DNA from: GMQP-bins7 sp963776565
Lineage (GTDB): Bacteria > Actinomycetota > Thermoleophilia > Gaiellales > Gaiellaceae
Assembly: GCA_963776565.1 (NCBI GenBank)
Contig: CAVZNF010000015.1
Location: forward strand, 124,001-188,000
Reading direction: 5' to 3'
Length of the DNA stretch: 64,000 nt
The position numbers and the translations under genes are program-made. Each line of letters starts with the position of its first letter. Positions within the stretch are counted from its first letter, which is position 1. Shown here in pieces: positions 9,406-17,400 of the stretch. The notes beneath the pieces were generated by a model that worked only from the letters and a program-made list of their open reading frames with translations, did no database searches and was not told where the DNA came from.

Positions 9406-9431
9406 GTGCCCCGGACACGACATCTCGAAAC
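9406..9431 (-). promoter_or_regulatory. Sigma-B/F-type promoter, thioredoxin-like gene
   Basis: Read on the minus strand: GTTT (9431-9428), 16-nt spacer, GGGCAC (9411-9406). The GTTT/GGGTAT pattern is the known consensus of sigma-B/F stress factors. The -10 ends 9 nt before ATG 9396. It is back to back with the CBS-gene promoter. Confidence 0.5.
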
Positions 9432-9436
9432 GGCGT

Positions 9437-9462
9437 GTTTGTCCGGGGACGGGAGCGGGAAA
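9437..9462 (+). promoter_or_regulatory. Sigma-B/F-type promoter, CBS gene
   Basis: GTTT at 9437-9440, 16-nt spacer, GGGAAA at 9457-9462. It lies 37 nt upstream of the CBS-protein ATG, which has its own Shine-Dalgarno. The -10 matches four of six consensus positions. Confidence 0.45.
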
Positions 9463-9499
9463 ACAACGTGTTTCGATTCAACAGAAGAGGAGGACTCGC

Positions 9500-9916
9500 A
9501 TGCCGAGCACGACCGTGAAGGACGTCATGACGCCGGGGCCGACCGCCGTCGCGAGCGACGCGATGGTCATCGAGGCGGCTCGCAGGATGCTCTCGGAGGA
9601 CGTCGGCTCGTTGCCAGTCGTCGAAGGGGACGCTCTCGTGGGCATGGTCACCGACCGCGATCTGGTGCTCAACGTGGTTGCGAAGGACCTCGACCCCCAC
9701 AAGGTCTCCGTCTTGGACGTGTGCTCCGAGAACCCCGTGACGGCTCAACCCGACGAGCCGCTCGACGACGCGCTCCAGCGCATGGCGTCGGAGCAGCTGC
9801 GACGGCTTCCCGTCGTCACCGACGGTCGGCTCGTCGGGATCCTCGCGCAGGCGGACATCGCGCGGGCCGTCCGTCCCGAGTCGACGGGCCGGCTGCTGGA
9901 GGAGATTTCCGCGTAG
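9500..9916 (+). CDS. Tandem CBS-domain protein
   Basis: 138 residues, starting at ATG 9500 behind an AGAGGAGGA ribosome-binding site. Two CBS motifs fill the protein: residues about 5-62 (VKDVMTPGPTAV through LVGMVTDRDLVL) and about 70-128 (VLDVCSENPVTAQPDEPLDD through RLVGILAQADIA). Such small stand-alone CBS proteins bind adenine nucleotides and act as energy-state sensors, often stress-induced. A stress-type promoter lies 37 nt upstream. The gene is divergent from the thioredoxin-like gene and convergent with the RsbW-like gene. Confidence 0.9.
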   Translation: MPSTTVKDVMTPGPTAVASDAMVIEAARRMLSEDVGSLPVVEGDALVGMVTDRDLVLNVVAKDLDPHKVSVLDVCSENPVTAQPDEPLDDALQRMASEQLRRLPVVTDGRLVGILAQADIARAVRPESTGRLLEEISA

Positions 9917-9934
9917 ATCCGGCGCGGAGGCGAG

Positions 9935-10285
9935 CTACGTGGCGGAGCCGTTCGCGACGCCGAAGGTGATCCACTCGGCTCCGTCACGATGCTCGTGCGC
10001 GACCCCGTCGACGAGGCGCGACAGCACGAGACGAAGGCCGTCGTCGTTGCTGCTTCCGTCCCGCACCGGGCCGACCGCGACCGCGAGGCCGCCATCGCCG
10101 GACTCCACTTCGAGCGTCACCGCGTCGCCATCGGTCGAGTCGAGGATGCTGAGAACCGCCAGCTGAAGGTCGTCCATGCGCTCGTACGGGAGATCTGCGC
10201 GGCCCCCGATGCCGCCGAGGACGAGGGTCGCGACGCTACGGAACCGAGCGCCCGCGGGGACGGTCAGGACGATTCGGTCACTCAC
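9935..10285 (-). CDS. Degenerate RsbW-like HATPase protein
   Basis: About 116 residues from GTG 10285 (VSDRIVLTVPAG, GAGG 5 nt upstream); ATG 10327 would add 14 residues. The start IVLTVPAGARFRSVATLVLGG and the helix MDDLQLAVLSILDS align with the N-terminal half of RsbW/SpoIIAB anti-sigma kinases, but the N-box Asn (normally EAxxNA), the DxGxG motif and the G2 glycines are absent. It therefore probably cannot bind ATP and phosphorylate; it could still bind STAS proteins or a sigma factor. It is divergent from a STAS gene at 10349. Role inferred from context. Confidence 0.65.
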   Translation of the reverse strand: MSDRIVLTVPAGARFRSVATLVLGGIGGRADLPYERMDDLQLAVLSILDSTDGDAVTLEVESGDGGLAVAVGPVRDGSSNDDGLRLVLSRLVDGVAHEHRDGAEWITFGVANGSAT

Positions 10286-10348
10286 GTCGACCTCGGCTCC
10301 GAACGCGCCGTACGTCCCGAGAAGCATCTAGACTCGCGCTCGGTGGGC

Positions 10349-10693
10349 ATGTCGGACGATTTTGACGTCCAGACCGAGATGGTGCCCGGGGGAGCGGTAG
10401 TGCTTCGTGTCTCCGGGGAGCTCGACCTGGCATCGGTGCCTCGCCTGGAGGAGGCCCTCGCGACCGTGTCCGCCGATCCAACCGTGATCGACCTCTCGGA
10501 GTGCACGTTCCTCGACTCCTCGGGGGTACGCGTACTCGCAAGCGCCGGTCGCGAGCTCTCCGCGGCAGGACGCCGGTTCGCCATCGTCGCCTCGAATCCG
10601 AGCCTGCTCAGAGTTCTCGAGATCACCGGCGTCGACACCATGCTCGCGGTGCATCACTCGACCGAGTCCGCACTCGCCGCGCCGCCCGCCTGA
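10349..10693 (+). CDS. STAS anti-anti-sigma factor (SpoIIAA/RsbV-like)
   Basis: 114 residues from ATG 10349 (MSDDFDVQTEMVPG). The STAS fold is clear: VVLRVSGELDLASVPRLEEAL, then IDLSECTFLDSSGVRVLA, with the canonical DSSG motif carrying the phosphorylatable Ser, and SLLRVLEITGVDTM. It is the only STAS protein here with the exact DSSG site. In the partner-switching scheme the unphosphorylated form binds an RsbW kinase and frees the sigma factor. The last 40 bp overlap convergently with the next STAS gene. Confidence 0.88.
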   Translation: MSDDFDVQTEMVPGGAVVLRVSGELDLASVPRLEEALATVSADPTVIDLSECTFLDSSGVRVLASAGRELSAAGRRFAIVASNPSLLRVLEITGVDTMLAVHHSTESALAAPPA

Positions 10694-11052
10694 AGCGCTT
10701 CGTCGCGGGACGCGTAGAGCGTGAAAACGCGGTCGAGCATCGTGATCTCGAAGATCCGCCGAATGTCCGGCTTGGAGACGACGAGGTCGAGTGATCCAGC
10801 ATGCGTTGCGAGGCGCTTCTTCGCGCCCAGGAGGACACCGAGCGCCATGGAATCGACCAGCGTTACTTGAGAGAGGTCGAGCACGACATGTTCAGCGCCA
10901 CCCTCGTCGACTCGCGCCAGCCGCTCCCGTAGCTCGGGTGCCGTGTACAGATCCAGCTCTCCCGCAACGACGACGACAGCCGGCCCGTTCGAGGTCTCAA
11001 CGTCGACCCGGAACTCGTTGCCGTCGTCACGCGCGGCGGGGCGCTCACTCAT
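10654..11052 (-). CDS. STAS anti-anti-sigma factor
   Basis: 132 residues from ATG 11052 (MSERPAARDDGNEF). Core strands VVVVAGELDLYTAPELRERL and VVLDLSQVTLVDSMALGVLL, with DSM at the phospho-site, then PDIRRIFEITMLDRVF. A consensus-perfect stress promoter (GTTT-N16-GGGTAT) lies 13 bp upstream, placing this anti-anti-sigma in the sigma factor's own regulon and making positive feedback likely. Its 3' end overlaps the opposite-strand STAS gene by 40 bp. Confidence 0.87.
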   Translation of the reverse strand: MSERPAARDDGNEFRVDVETSNGPAVVVVAGELDLYTAPELRERLARVDEGGAEHVVLDLSQVTLVDSMALGVLLGAKKRLATHAGSLDLVVSKPDIRRIFEITMLDRVFTLYASRDEALQAGGAASADSVE

Positions 11053-11065
11053 ACTGGGCGCCCGA

Positions 11066-11091
11066 ATACCCACAATCGCGCGCCGCGAAAC
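11066..11091 (-). promoter_or_regulatory. Sigma-B/F-type promoter, STAS gene
   Basis: Minus strand: GTTT (11091-11088), 16-nt spacer, GGGTAT (11071-11066), an exact match to the known consensus. The -10 ends 13 nt before ATG 11052. Confidence 0.6.
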
Positions 11092-11240
11092 CACAATTAC
11101 GCAGGGGCTGCTGGCCGAACGGCCGCGCGAACTGCGCTCGACGTCAAGCGGGCGACTTCACCGTCCATGCCATGTTGGTGCCCCGAATCACACTCGCCAA
11201 ACGGTCGACAACCAGGGCCTCTGCATATGCTCCGGCGCGC

Positions 11241-11594
11241 GTGGCGACATTCGACGTAGAGCGGATCGACTCCGAGCAGACCGACGTCACGGTCGTGGCA
11301 ATCGTCGGTGAGCTCGACCTCACCATCGCGAGCGAGCTCACCGAGCGGCTCGAGGAACTTGCCGAGCTCCCTGCGCTCGTCGTCGACCTGAATCGGGTGC
11401 ACTTCATCGACAGCGCTGCGTTGAACTGCCTCTTCCTACTCGCGCGCGACCACGACTCGCTTGCGTTCGTACTCGAGCCGACCTCGCCGATCGCAACAAC
11501 GCTGGCGATTGTCCAGCTCGGCCGCGCCGCCCCGCTCCGGGCGACGCTCGACGAGGCCGTGAGCGCACTGACGCCTGCCGCGCCTGCTGCCTGA
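11241..11594 (+). CDS. STAS anti-anti-sigma factor
   Basis: 117 residues from GTG 11241; ATG 11172 in the same frame would add 23 unconserved residues. STAS strands VVAIVGELDLTIASELTERL and LVVDLNRVHFIDSAALNCLF, with DSA at the phospho-site. The C-terminal part is somewhat divergent (SPIATTLAIVQLGRAAPL). One of five STAS proteins in the cluster; unlike its neighbours I see no stress-type promoter ahead of it. Confidence 0.82.
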   Translation: MATFDVERIDSEQTDVTVVAIVGELDLTIASELTERLEELAELPALVVDLNRVHFIDSAALNCLFLLARDHDSLAFVLEPTSPIATTLAIVQLGRAAPLRATLDEAVSALTPAAPAA

Positions 11595-11651
11595 TCGCAC
11601 GTTTCCCAAGCGACGCGACCGGCCGGCACGTCGCCGTGCTACCTCTCTCAT

Positions 11652-11987
11652 ATGCATCGGGTCGCGATCGAACGGACCGATCGAGCGACGGTCATCCTCG
11701 CGGCCGGCGAGCTCGACGCGTTCGCGGCACCCGATCTCGCGTCGGCGTTCGAAGACGTGAGCGGTGACCAGCGTGTTGTCGCCGATCTCGCGAGGGTTTC
11801 ATTCATGGACTCGACCGTGCTCGGGCTGATCGTCCGCGCTTCGCGCGAGCTCACCGAGGCGGGCGCGAGGATCCGGATCGTCCTCCCCACGGGATCGGCG
11901 AGGCGCATCTTCGAGATCACGGCCCTCGACGGTGTGTTGCCCGTCGCCGAGACGCGCAGCGCGGCGCTCGCGGAGCTCGAGGGGTAG
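11652..11987 (+). CDS. STAS anti-anti-sigma factor
   Basis: 111 residues from ATG 11652. Strands VILAAGELDAFAAPDLASAF and VVADLARVSFMDSTVLGLIV with DST at the phospho-site, then SARRIFEITALDGVLPV. Normal RsbV/SpoIIAA length. It lies 57 bp downstream of the previous STAS gene on the same strand and converges with the RsbW gene ending at 12003, its likely partner. Confidence 0.87.
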   Translation: MHRVAIERTDRATVILAAGELDAFAAPDLASAFEDVSGDQRVVADLARVSFMDSTVLGLIVRASRELTEAGARIRIVLPTGSARRIFEITALDGVLPVAETRSAALAELEG

Positions 11988-12002
11988 CGCTCGAGGCGTA
12001 GC

Positions 12003-12419
12003 TCAGCCGACGTTCAGGCGCTTCGTCATGCGAACCACGGTTCCGCGACCGTCAGCGCCGGCACGGACATCCAGATCGTCCACGATCGCACTGATGATCG
12101 ACATCCCCATCCCGCCCTCGAGCGGCGCCGGCTTCGGCTCCGGGCTCTCGTCCGGCGCGATGCCTGCTCCCTGGTCCTCGACGATCATCACGATCGAGTC
12201 CTCGGCGACGACGTACGAGACGCACACCTCACCGTCGTTCTCCGGGTACGCGTGCCGGACGGCGTTGCCGCACGCTTCGGTCACCGCGAGCTTGAGATCG
12301 GCAAGGAGCTCCTCATCCAGCGGCGCCTCGCGAGCAAGGCCGGAGAGGGCGAGCCGCGCGAGCAGCAGGTAGTCGAACTTCGCAGGGAACGACAGACGGA
12401 CGACGGCGGCCTCAGGCAT
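12003..12419 (-). CDS. rsbW: Anti-sigma factor serine kinase (RsbW/SpoIIAB-like)
   Basis: 138 residues with a complete GHKL ATP site: N-box LAVTEACGNAVRHAYPEN, G1 VEDQGAGI and G2 GGMGMSII. It should bind and inactivate the sigma factor encoded just upstream, and phosphorylate STAS antagonists. The start overlaps the sigma gene's 3' end by 8 bp, so the two are translationally coupled and made in ratio. The order sigma-then-RsbW is the reverse of the Bacillus rsbW-sigB order. Confidence 0.9.
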   Translation of the reverse strand: MPEAAVVRLSFPAKFDYLLLARLALSGLAREAPLDEELLADLKLAVTEACGNAVRHAYPENDGEVCVSYVVAEDSIVMIVEDQGAGIAPDESPEPKPAPLEGGMGMSIISAIVDDLDVRAGADGRGTVVRMTKRLNVG

Positions 12420-13164
12420 CGCGTGCCTCTTCGATGCGCCCGCGCATCGTCGCGAGCGAGCGGCGCAGGAGGCGGGAGACGTGCATCTGCGAAATCCCGA
12501 TCTCCGACGCGATCTGCGACTGGGTCATCTCCTCGAAGAAGCGGAGCTCCACGATCTGACGCTCGCGCTCGTCCAGGGCATCGAGGCCCGCTGCGACGAG
12601 CGAGCCGTCCTCGACCTCGTCGTAGCCGGCATCGTCGACGCCGAGCTTGTCGGCGAGAGAGTCGTCCGATCCCTCGTCGAACGGAGCGTGCAGCGAGCGC
12701 GTCGAGTAGGCGTTCATGGAGTCGAGCGCGTCGATTGCCTCTTCCTCCTCGACGCCCGCAGCAGCTGCCAGCTCGGGAATGGTCGGGGAGCGGCCGAGCT
12801 CGGTCGTCAGCTGGTCGAGGACACGAGAGAGCCGGAGGCTGAGCTCCTTGAGCCGCCGCGGGACGTGCATCGCCCACGCCTTGTCGCGGAAGTGGCGGCG
12901 AATCTCGCCGACGATCGTCGGCACCGCATAGCTCGCGAAGTCGACTCCGCGATCGACGTCGAACCGGTCAACGGCCTTGATCAGCCCGATCGAACCGACC
13001 TGGACGAGATCCTCGAACGGCTCGCCGCGGCCGGCATACCGTGAGGCGAGCGCACGTACGAGCGGCATGAGCTCGACGAGCGCCTGATCGCGCGCACGCT
13101 CGTCGCCCTCCTTGTGAAAGGCCACCAACAATGCGTCCACATTCGTATCCATGAGAAGGCTCAT
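12412..13164 (-). CDS. Sigma-B/F-type RNA polymerase sigma factor
   Basis: 250 residues. Region 2 is seen in EPFEDLVQVGSIGLIKAV and FASYAVPTIVGEIRRHFRD, region 3 in RRLKELSLRLSRVLDQL and LGRSPTIPELAAAAGV, and region 4 in LDERERQIVELRFFEEMTQS with the helix-turn-helix QIASEIGISQMHVSRLLRRS. The layout is that of SigB/SigF/WhiG-class general-stress or sporulation sigma factors. It is followed by rsbW and preceded by a STAS gene, the standard partner-switching module, and twelve or so matching promoters lie within 11 kb. It may be transcribed from the consensus promoter at 14265-14289 at the head of a five-gene run. Confidence 0.93.
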   Translation of the reverse strand: MSLLMDTNVDALLVAFHKEGDERARDQALVELMPLVRALASRYAGRGEPFEDLVQVGSIGLIKAVDRFDVDRGVDFASYAVPTIVGEIRRHFRDKAWAMHVPRRLKELSLRLSRVLDQLTTELGRSPTIPELAAAAGVEEEEAIDALDSMNAYSTRSLHAPFDEGSDDSLADKLGVDDAGYDEVEDGSLVAAGLDALDERERQIVELRFFEEMTQSQIASEIGISQMHVSRLLRRSLATMRGRIEEARDA

Positions 13165-13214
13165 TCGTCTGGCATGGTCAGACGTGGGCAGCCTATTGCC
13201 CGGCGCCGGTCCCT

Positions 13215-13544
13215 CTATCGCCAGTCCCGGATCGCCTCTTCGCGGCTCACGAAGACGGGGAAGGCCTGACTGAGAAGCGTCACGTCGAACAGGCGCTTGA
13301 GATCCGGCTGCGCCACGACGGCCAGGCTCCCTCCGAGGCGCCGAAGGTGTCGTGCTGCTCGATGAAGCAGCGTCAGAACGTCCGACGACGCGTCCTTGCG
13401 CTCACCGAGATCGACGACGAGTCGGACATCGCCAGCGGCGACGGCAGTGCGGAGGAGCTGTGCGAGATCGGTGGTCGAGCTGCGTTGGAGCTCGACGAGG
13501 ACGACCGGGGACGCCGCGCTCGTTACATGACGCGCCTCGATCAC
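13215..13544 (-). CDS. Divergent STAS-domain protein
   Basis: 109 residues. STAS-like pattern VVLVELQRSSTTDLAQLLRTA, LVVDLGERKDASSDVLTLLH and DLKRLFDVTLLSQAFPVF. The usual DS(S/T)G phospho-site appears as KDASSD, so phosphorylation is uncertain. It is placed immediately before the sigma gene (50-bp gap) and overlaps the upstream gene by 4 bp, in the position RsbV takes in classical operons. Confidence 0.75.
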   Translation of the reverse strand: MIEARHVTSAASPVVLVELQRSSTTDLAQLLRTAVAAGDVRLVVDLGERKDASSDVLTLLHRAARHLRRLGGSLAVVAQPDLKRLFDVTLLSQAFPVFVSREEAIRDWR

Positions 13545-13879
13545 GACCTTTCGGTACCCACGAGTGTGAAACTCGAAACCTCGTCTGCGATCCCGTCGAG
13601 CCGGTCCTGGTCACGGCAGATCACCGCGCCCTGATCGAGATAGGGCTCACACGAGTCGATGAAGAGGAACACGGAGTGCGCGTCGATGCAGCCGTCGCCG
13701 TCGAAGCGAGCCGCGACCCAGGGGAGGAACCTGGGGACGAGGTCGGGCGACATGACCTCGAGCCCGAGCGCGCGGGACTCGGAAGCGTCGAGGAGGACGC
13801 CGGACACGTACCCGACGCGCCGGCCGAGCACGCCGACCGGAGTCCCGAGGACGTCGCGTAGTCGATGCTCCGCGGTCAC
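13541..13879 (-). CDS. PRC-barrel-like hypothetical protein
   Basis: 112 residues from GTG 13879, whose GTGA overlaps the upstream stop. The N-terminal half, LRDVLGTPVGVLGRRVGYVSGVLLD, has the small beta-barrel pattern of PRC-barrel proteins; the rest (FLPWVAARFDGDGCIDAHSV) is not one I recognise. It is the middle member of a tightly overlapping run leading into the sigma factor gene. Function unknown; likely stress-linked by context. Confidence 0.6.
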   Translation of the reverse strand: MTAEHRLRDVLGTPVGVLGRRVGYVSGVLLDASESRALGLEVMSPDLVPRFLPWVAARFDGDGCIDAHSVFLFIDSCEPYLDQGAVICRDQDRLDGIADEVSSFTLVGTERS

Positions 13880-14218
13880 GTGCGACCGCCGAGCGCGCGC
13901 TGGAGCTCGGCCTTGGTCATCCTCGATCGCCCTTCGATGTTCCGGTTCTTCGCCTCCTCGTAGAGCTGATCGCGCGTTCGACCGCGTGGGCTCTTGCGGT
14001 GGCTGCGGATGCCTCCACGACGGCCCGACGAGATGTCCTCGCGCGAGAGCTTCGACGACTCATCGCGCCTCGCCGCTTCGCGCCCGTTCCTTGTTCACGG
14101 TACGCGCGGCGATCTCCTCGGCCTCGCTCTCCGACCCGCCGCGATCCAACACCGAGTCCTTGATGTGCTCGTACTGACGACCCCGCTTCGACCCCTTCTC
14201 GACACCACGTGGCGGCAT
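13876..14218 (-). CDS. Plasmid-stabilization/SAP-like stress protein (frameshifted)
   Basis: Starts at ATG 14218 as MPPRGVEKGSKRGRQYEHIK and continues SEAEEIAARTVNKERARSGEAR to a premature TGA. One base later the frame resumes as DESSKLSREDISSGRRGG, with a basic linker and a C-terminal Rho-N/SAP-like helix KNRNIEGRSRMTKAELQRAL, ending at 13876. The joined protein of about 114 residues matches small basic proteins often called plasmid stabilization proteins, found on chromosomes of many bacteria and probably nucleic-acid binding. A perfect stress promoter lies 46 bp upstream, and the gene heads the run into the sigma factor. The frameshift near 14060 is probably an indel. Confidence 0.7.
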
Positions 14219-14264
14219 GGCGTTCTCCCTTCAGGTGCGGCGCTTGACTCCTCTCGCTCTCCGC

Positions 14265-14289
14265 ATACCCGTCGTGCCGAGGCGCAAAC
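14265..14289 (-). promoter_or_regulatory. Sigma-B/F-type promoter heading the sigma operon
   Basis: Minus strand: GTTT (14289-14286), 15-nt spacer, GGGTAT (14270-14265), an exact match to the known stress consensus. It precedes the five-gene run 14218-12003 that includes the sigma factor and RsbW, so autoregulation is likely. Confidence 0.6.
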
Positions 14290-14294
14290 GCGAC

Positions 14295-14317
14295 GTTTCA
14301 GTCGGGCGGCCGGGTGG
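14295..14317 (+). promoter_or_regulatory. Sigma-B/F-type promoter, 21-residue peptide gene
   Basis: GTTT (14295-14298), 13-nt spacer, GGGTGG (14312-14317). The boxes lie 32 nt upstream of the peptide's ATG and are back to back with the sigma-operon promoter. Confidence 0.4.
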
Positions 14318-14349
14318 AATATCTGTCGGGTCGATCGAAGGGAGGTGAG

Positions 14350-14415
14350 ATGTACATCGGTGGTGGAGTGCTTGCGCTGATCGTCATCGTGCTCTTGCTC
14401 ATCTGGCTCCTCTAG
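14350..14415 (+). CDS. 21-residue hydrophobic membrane peptide
   Basis: Short frame MYIGGGVLALIVIVLLLIWLL from ATG 14350 to TAG 14413-14415. It is almost entirely one membrane helix. The ribosome-binding site GGGAGGTGAG immediately upstream is the strongest in the neighbourhood, and a stress-type promoter lies 32 bp further up. Very similar tiny frames (MYIGGG then hydrophobic residues) are known from other bacteria as uncharacterised small membrane proteins. Its stop overlaps the 3' end of the opposite-strand phosphatase by 4 bp. Confidence 0.65.
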   Translation: MYIGGGVLALIVIVLLLIWLL

Positions 14416-17400
14416 GCGACCGTGGCGGGCTCGGGCGTGACGGCTCTTTCGATCGTCACAGTGGTCCCCGTCGTCGTGCGGGCGACGTCGACAGACGTCG
14501 AGAGCGCTCCGATGAGCGGCAAGCCGAGCCCCCGGTCATCACGGCCCGAAGGAGGAGCCCAGGTTCCGGTGTCCCTCACGACGACGCGCACACGGTCGTG
14601 TTCGAGCTCGGCCCGGATCGAGAGAAGCTCGTCGGACGGGTTGACCGCATGCTCGATCCCGTTTGCGCACGCTTCCCACGTGGCGAGGACGACATCCTCT
14701 TTCGCCGAACGGTCCAACGGCGCGCCATCGAGCCACGCTCGCATCGCGTCGCGGATGAGGTCCATGGAACGGATGTGCGCCTGGACGTTGAGGTCGAGCG
14801 TCAGCGGAGCGACCGGCAGGAGGCGGGCCGCCAGAAGAGCGATGTCGTCTTCCCGCTCCCCTTTCCCGACGACCTGATCGAGGACGTGCTCGAGGAGCCG
14901 GTCAGGATCCGTCGGAGACTCGCGGAGTGCTCGAACGACCGCGTCAAAACCGTCGTCGATGGACTGGCCGCGGCGCTCGACCAACCCGTCGGTGTAGAGG
15001 AGAATGACCGTGCCGGCCGGGAGCTCGACCGTCTCCTGCCGGTACTTCGCTGCGAGCCCGGTGCCAAGCGGTAGACCGCGACCGCCCTCGAGCAGCTCGA
15101 TTCGCCCGTCGGGGTAAGCGACGATCGGCGGCGGATGGCCCGCCGACGCAAGACGGCAAACGCCGTTCGCCGGATCGAGCGCGAGGTACACGACCGTCGC
15201 GAACGCCGTGTCGAGCACGTCGTTCGCGAGTCGGTTGAGCCGCGCCAGCGTGGACGGCGGCTTCAGACGCTCCACGGAAAATGCGCGGATCGCATTGCGG
15301 AGCTGCGACATGCTCGCGGCGGCTTGAACGCCCTTCCCGACAACGTCTCCGACCACGAGCCCGAGCTTCCCGTCGGGCAGCGAGATTGCATCGAACCAGT
15401 CGCCGCCGACGTCGAACTGCACGCTCCCGGGCAGGTAGCGCGCCGCCAGCTGCACTCCGTCGACGCGTGGAAGCGAGACCGGTAAGACGCTGCGCTGCAG
15501 CGTCTCGACGATCGCTCGCTCCGACTCGAATCGGCGAGCTCGGTCGAGCGCAAGCGCCGCCTGTCCGGCGAGCGCTTCGACGATTGCCCGGTCTTCCGCG
15601 GAGAGCAGCATCGGACTATCCCAGGCGACCACCAGCAAGCCGTTCGACTGACGCCCGGCGGTGAGCGGGACGAGCAGGAGCATCTTGGCGCCGGACCTCG
15701 CGAGCATGTCGACGTCGCCTGGCGAGCCGAGACTCGCGGCCTCCGTGAGGAGCACCGACCTGCGAGTGCGAAGTGCGCGAGCGGTCGGTGAAGACGATGC
15801 CAGTCCCGGTTCGAGCACCACGTCAGCCACCTCGTCGCCGTGTCCGCGCGCCGTGAGGATCCCGGTGACATCCCCGTCTTGCGCGGCCGCGACGGCGACC
15901 GCGGTCGCGGCGACTGCAGTCGCGACCTCATCGGCGACGACGTCGGCGACGTCCTTCGACGTCAGCGCGTTCGAAAGGAGCTCCGTGATGCCCTGGAGCT
16001 GCTCGGCACGGAGGCGAGATCGCCGCTCCTCCTCGTACAGGCCGCTTCGCTCGAGCGCCTGCCCGCACTGGGCGACCATCGCCTGGAGCCATTCCCGCTC
16101 GCTCTGCGTGAGCGCTCGCGGCCTTCGCAACGACAGGTGCAGCGCCCCACGAGCTCCGCGCGTCGTCACGAGCGGGACCGCGACCCATCCGTGCGAACGG
16201 GGCTCACTGATCCCCGTGAACGCCGACAGCTCGTCCGCCGTCAGTGCCCACACCGGCTCGCCCGTGCCGATGGCCTTTGCGAACGGGACGTCGGAGTCGA
16301 GGTCGCGCCCTCGCCACAGCTCCAGCTCGTCGTCGTCGTAGCCGGTGCTCGAGACGAGCTCCACGGACCGTGTCCCCTCCGGCCCGGTCAGTACGACGAA
16401 GCCTGCCTCGGCGCCCACGGACGCGAGAGCGTGCTCGAGACACGTGTTGCTCACATCGACGGTCGTCGCCGCCTGCGAGAGCGCTGCCGTGACGTCCTGG
16501 AGCCGGCGCGTCGCGTCAGCGCGAACGGCCACTTCCTCCTGCGCGCGCCGGCGCTCCACCTGCTCGAGCGCGAGTCCGGCCTGATCGGCAAAGCGACGAA
16601 CGACGACGAGGGTCGCCGGATCGGGCTCCGAGACGACGACCTGCCAGGACACCGAGAGGACGAGCTCGCTCCGACCCGAGATGACGACCGGAGTCCGCAG
16701 CGAGGAGCGGATGCCGAGGCGCCGAACGAAGTCGAGCCCTGCGTCGTACGACGACTCGAGCACGTCGGGAACGAAGGAGGTCGTAAGGCTCTCGATCGCC
16801 TCATGGAGGCGAGGAAAGTCGTCCAGCGGAAGCCGTGACCCGCCGAGGTCAGGCCGCGGCGGATCGACTGCGAGGAGCTCGAGACCGTCCTCTGCGACCC
16901 GCCACAGGACCCCGTAGTCGGCCCCGAACGTGGTCCTCGCCTCGCGGCACACGATCGTTGCCACGTCACCCGAGTCCTCTGCGAGGAACCGCGGAGCGAC
17001 GACGAGGATCCGCTCGAGCGCGCGGCGAGACTCCTGCTGGACGTCGTAGAGGTGGGCTCGTTCGAGGGCCTGTCCGGCGAGATCGGCGACGATCCTGGCG
17101 AATCCTTGCTTCTCGTCATCGAGGGGCTCGCGTCGGTCGAACAGGAATCCGACGGAGCCGATCACGTCACTCCCTGCCCGGAGAGGCAACGCCATCGCCG
17201 CCTCCACGTCGCCGGACAGAAGAGCCGCGCTGTCGGTGAACTCGATCAGCGTCGCCCGATCGGCCGCCAGGACGATCTCCCCCGTTCGTGCAGCTCGCGT
17301 GAGCAGCGTGTTCTGTTGAAGATCGAGCCGTCGCTCGGCCCGGCCAACGTCTGCCGCGATCCCGGACAGATCGACAATCGCGAGCTCCTCGCCCTGCACG

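Noticed and set aside
13165..13214. A separate stress-type promoter directly before the sigma gene
   Set aside because: GGGCAA is present but no GTTT-like -35 at the right spacing; transcription from 14265 is more plausible.
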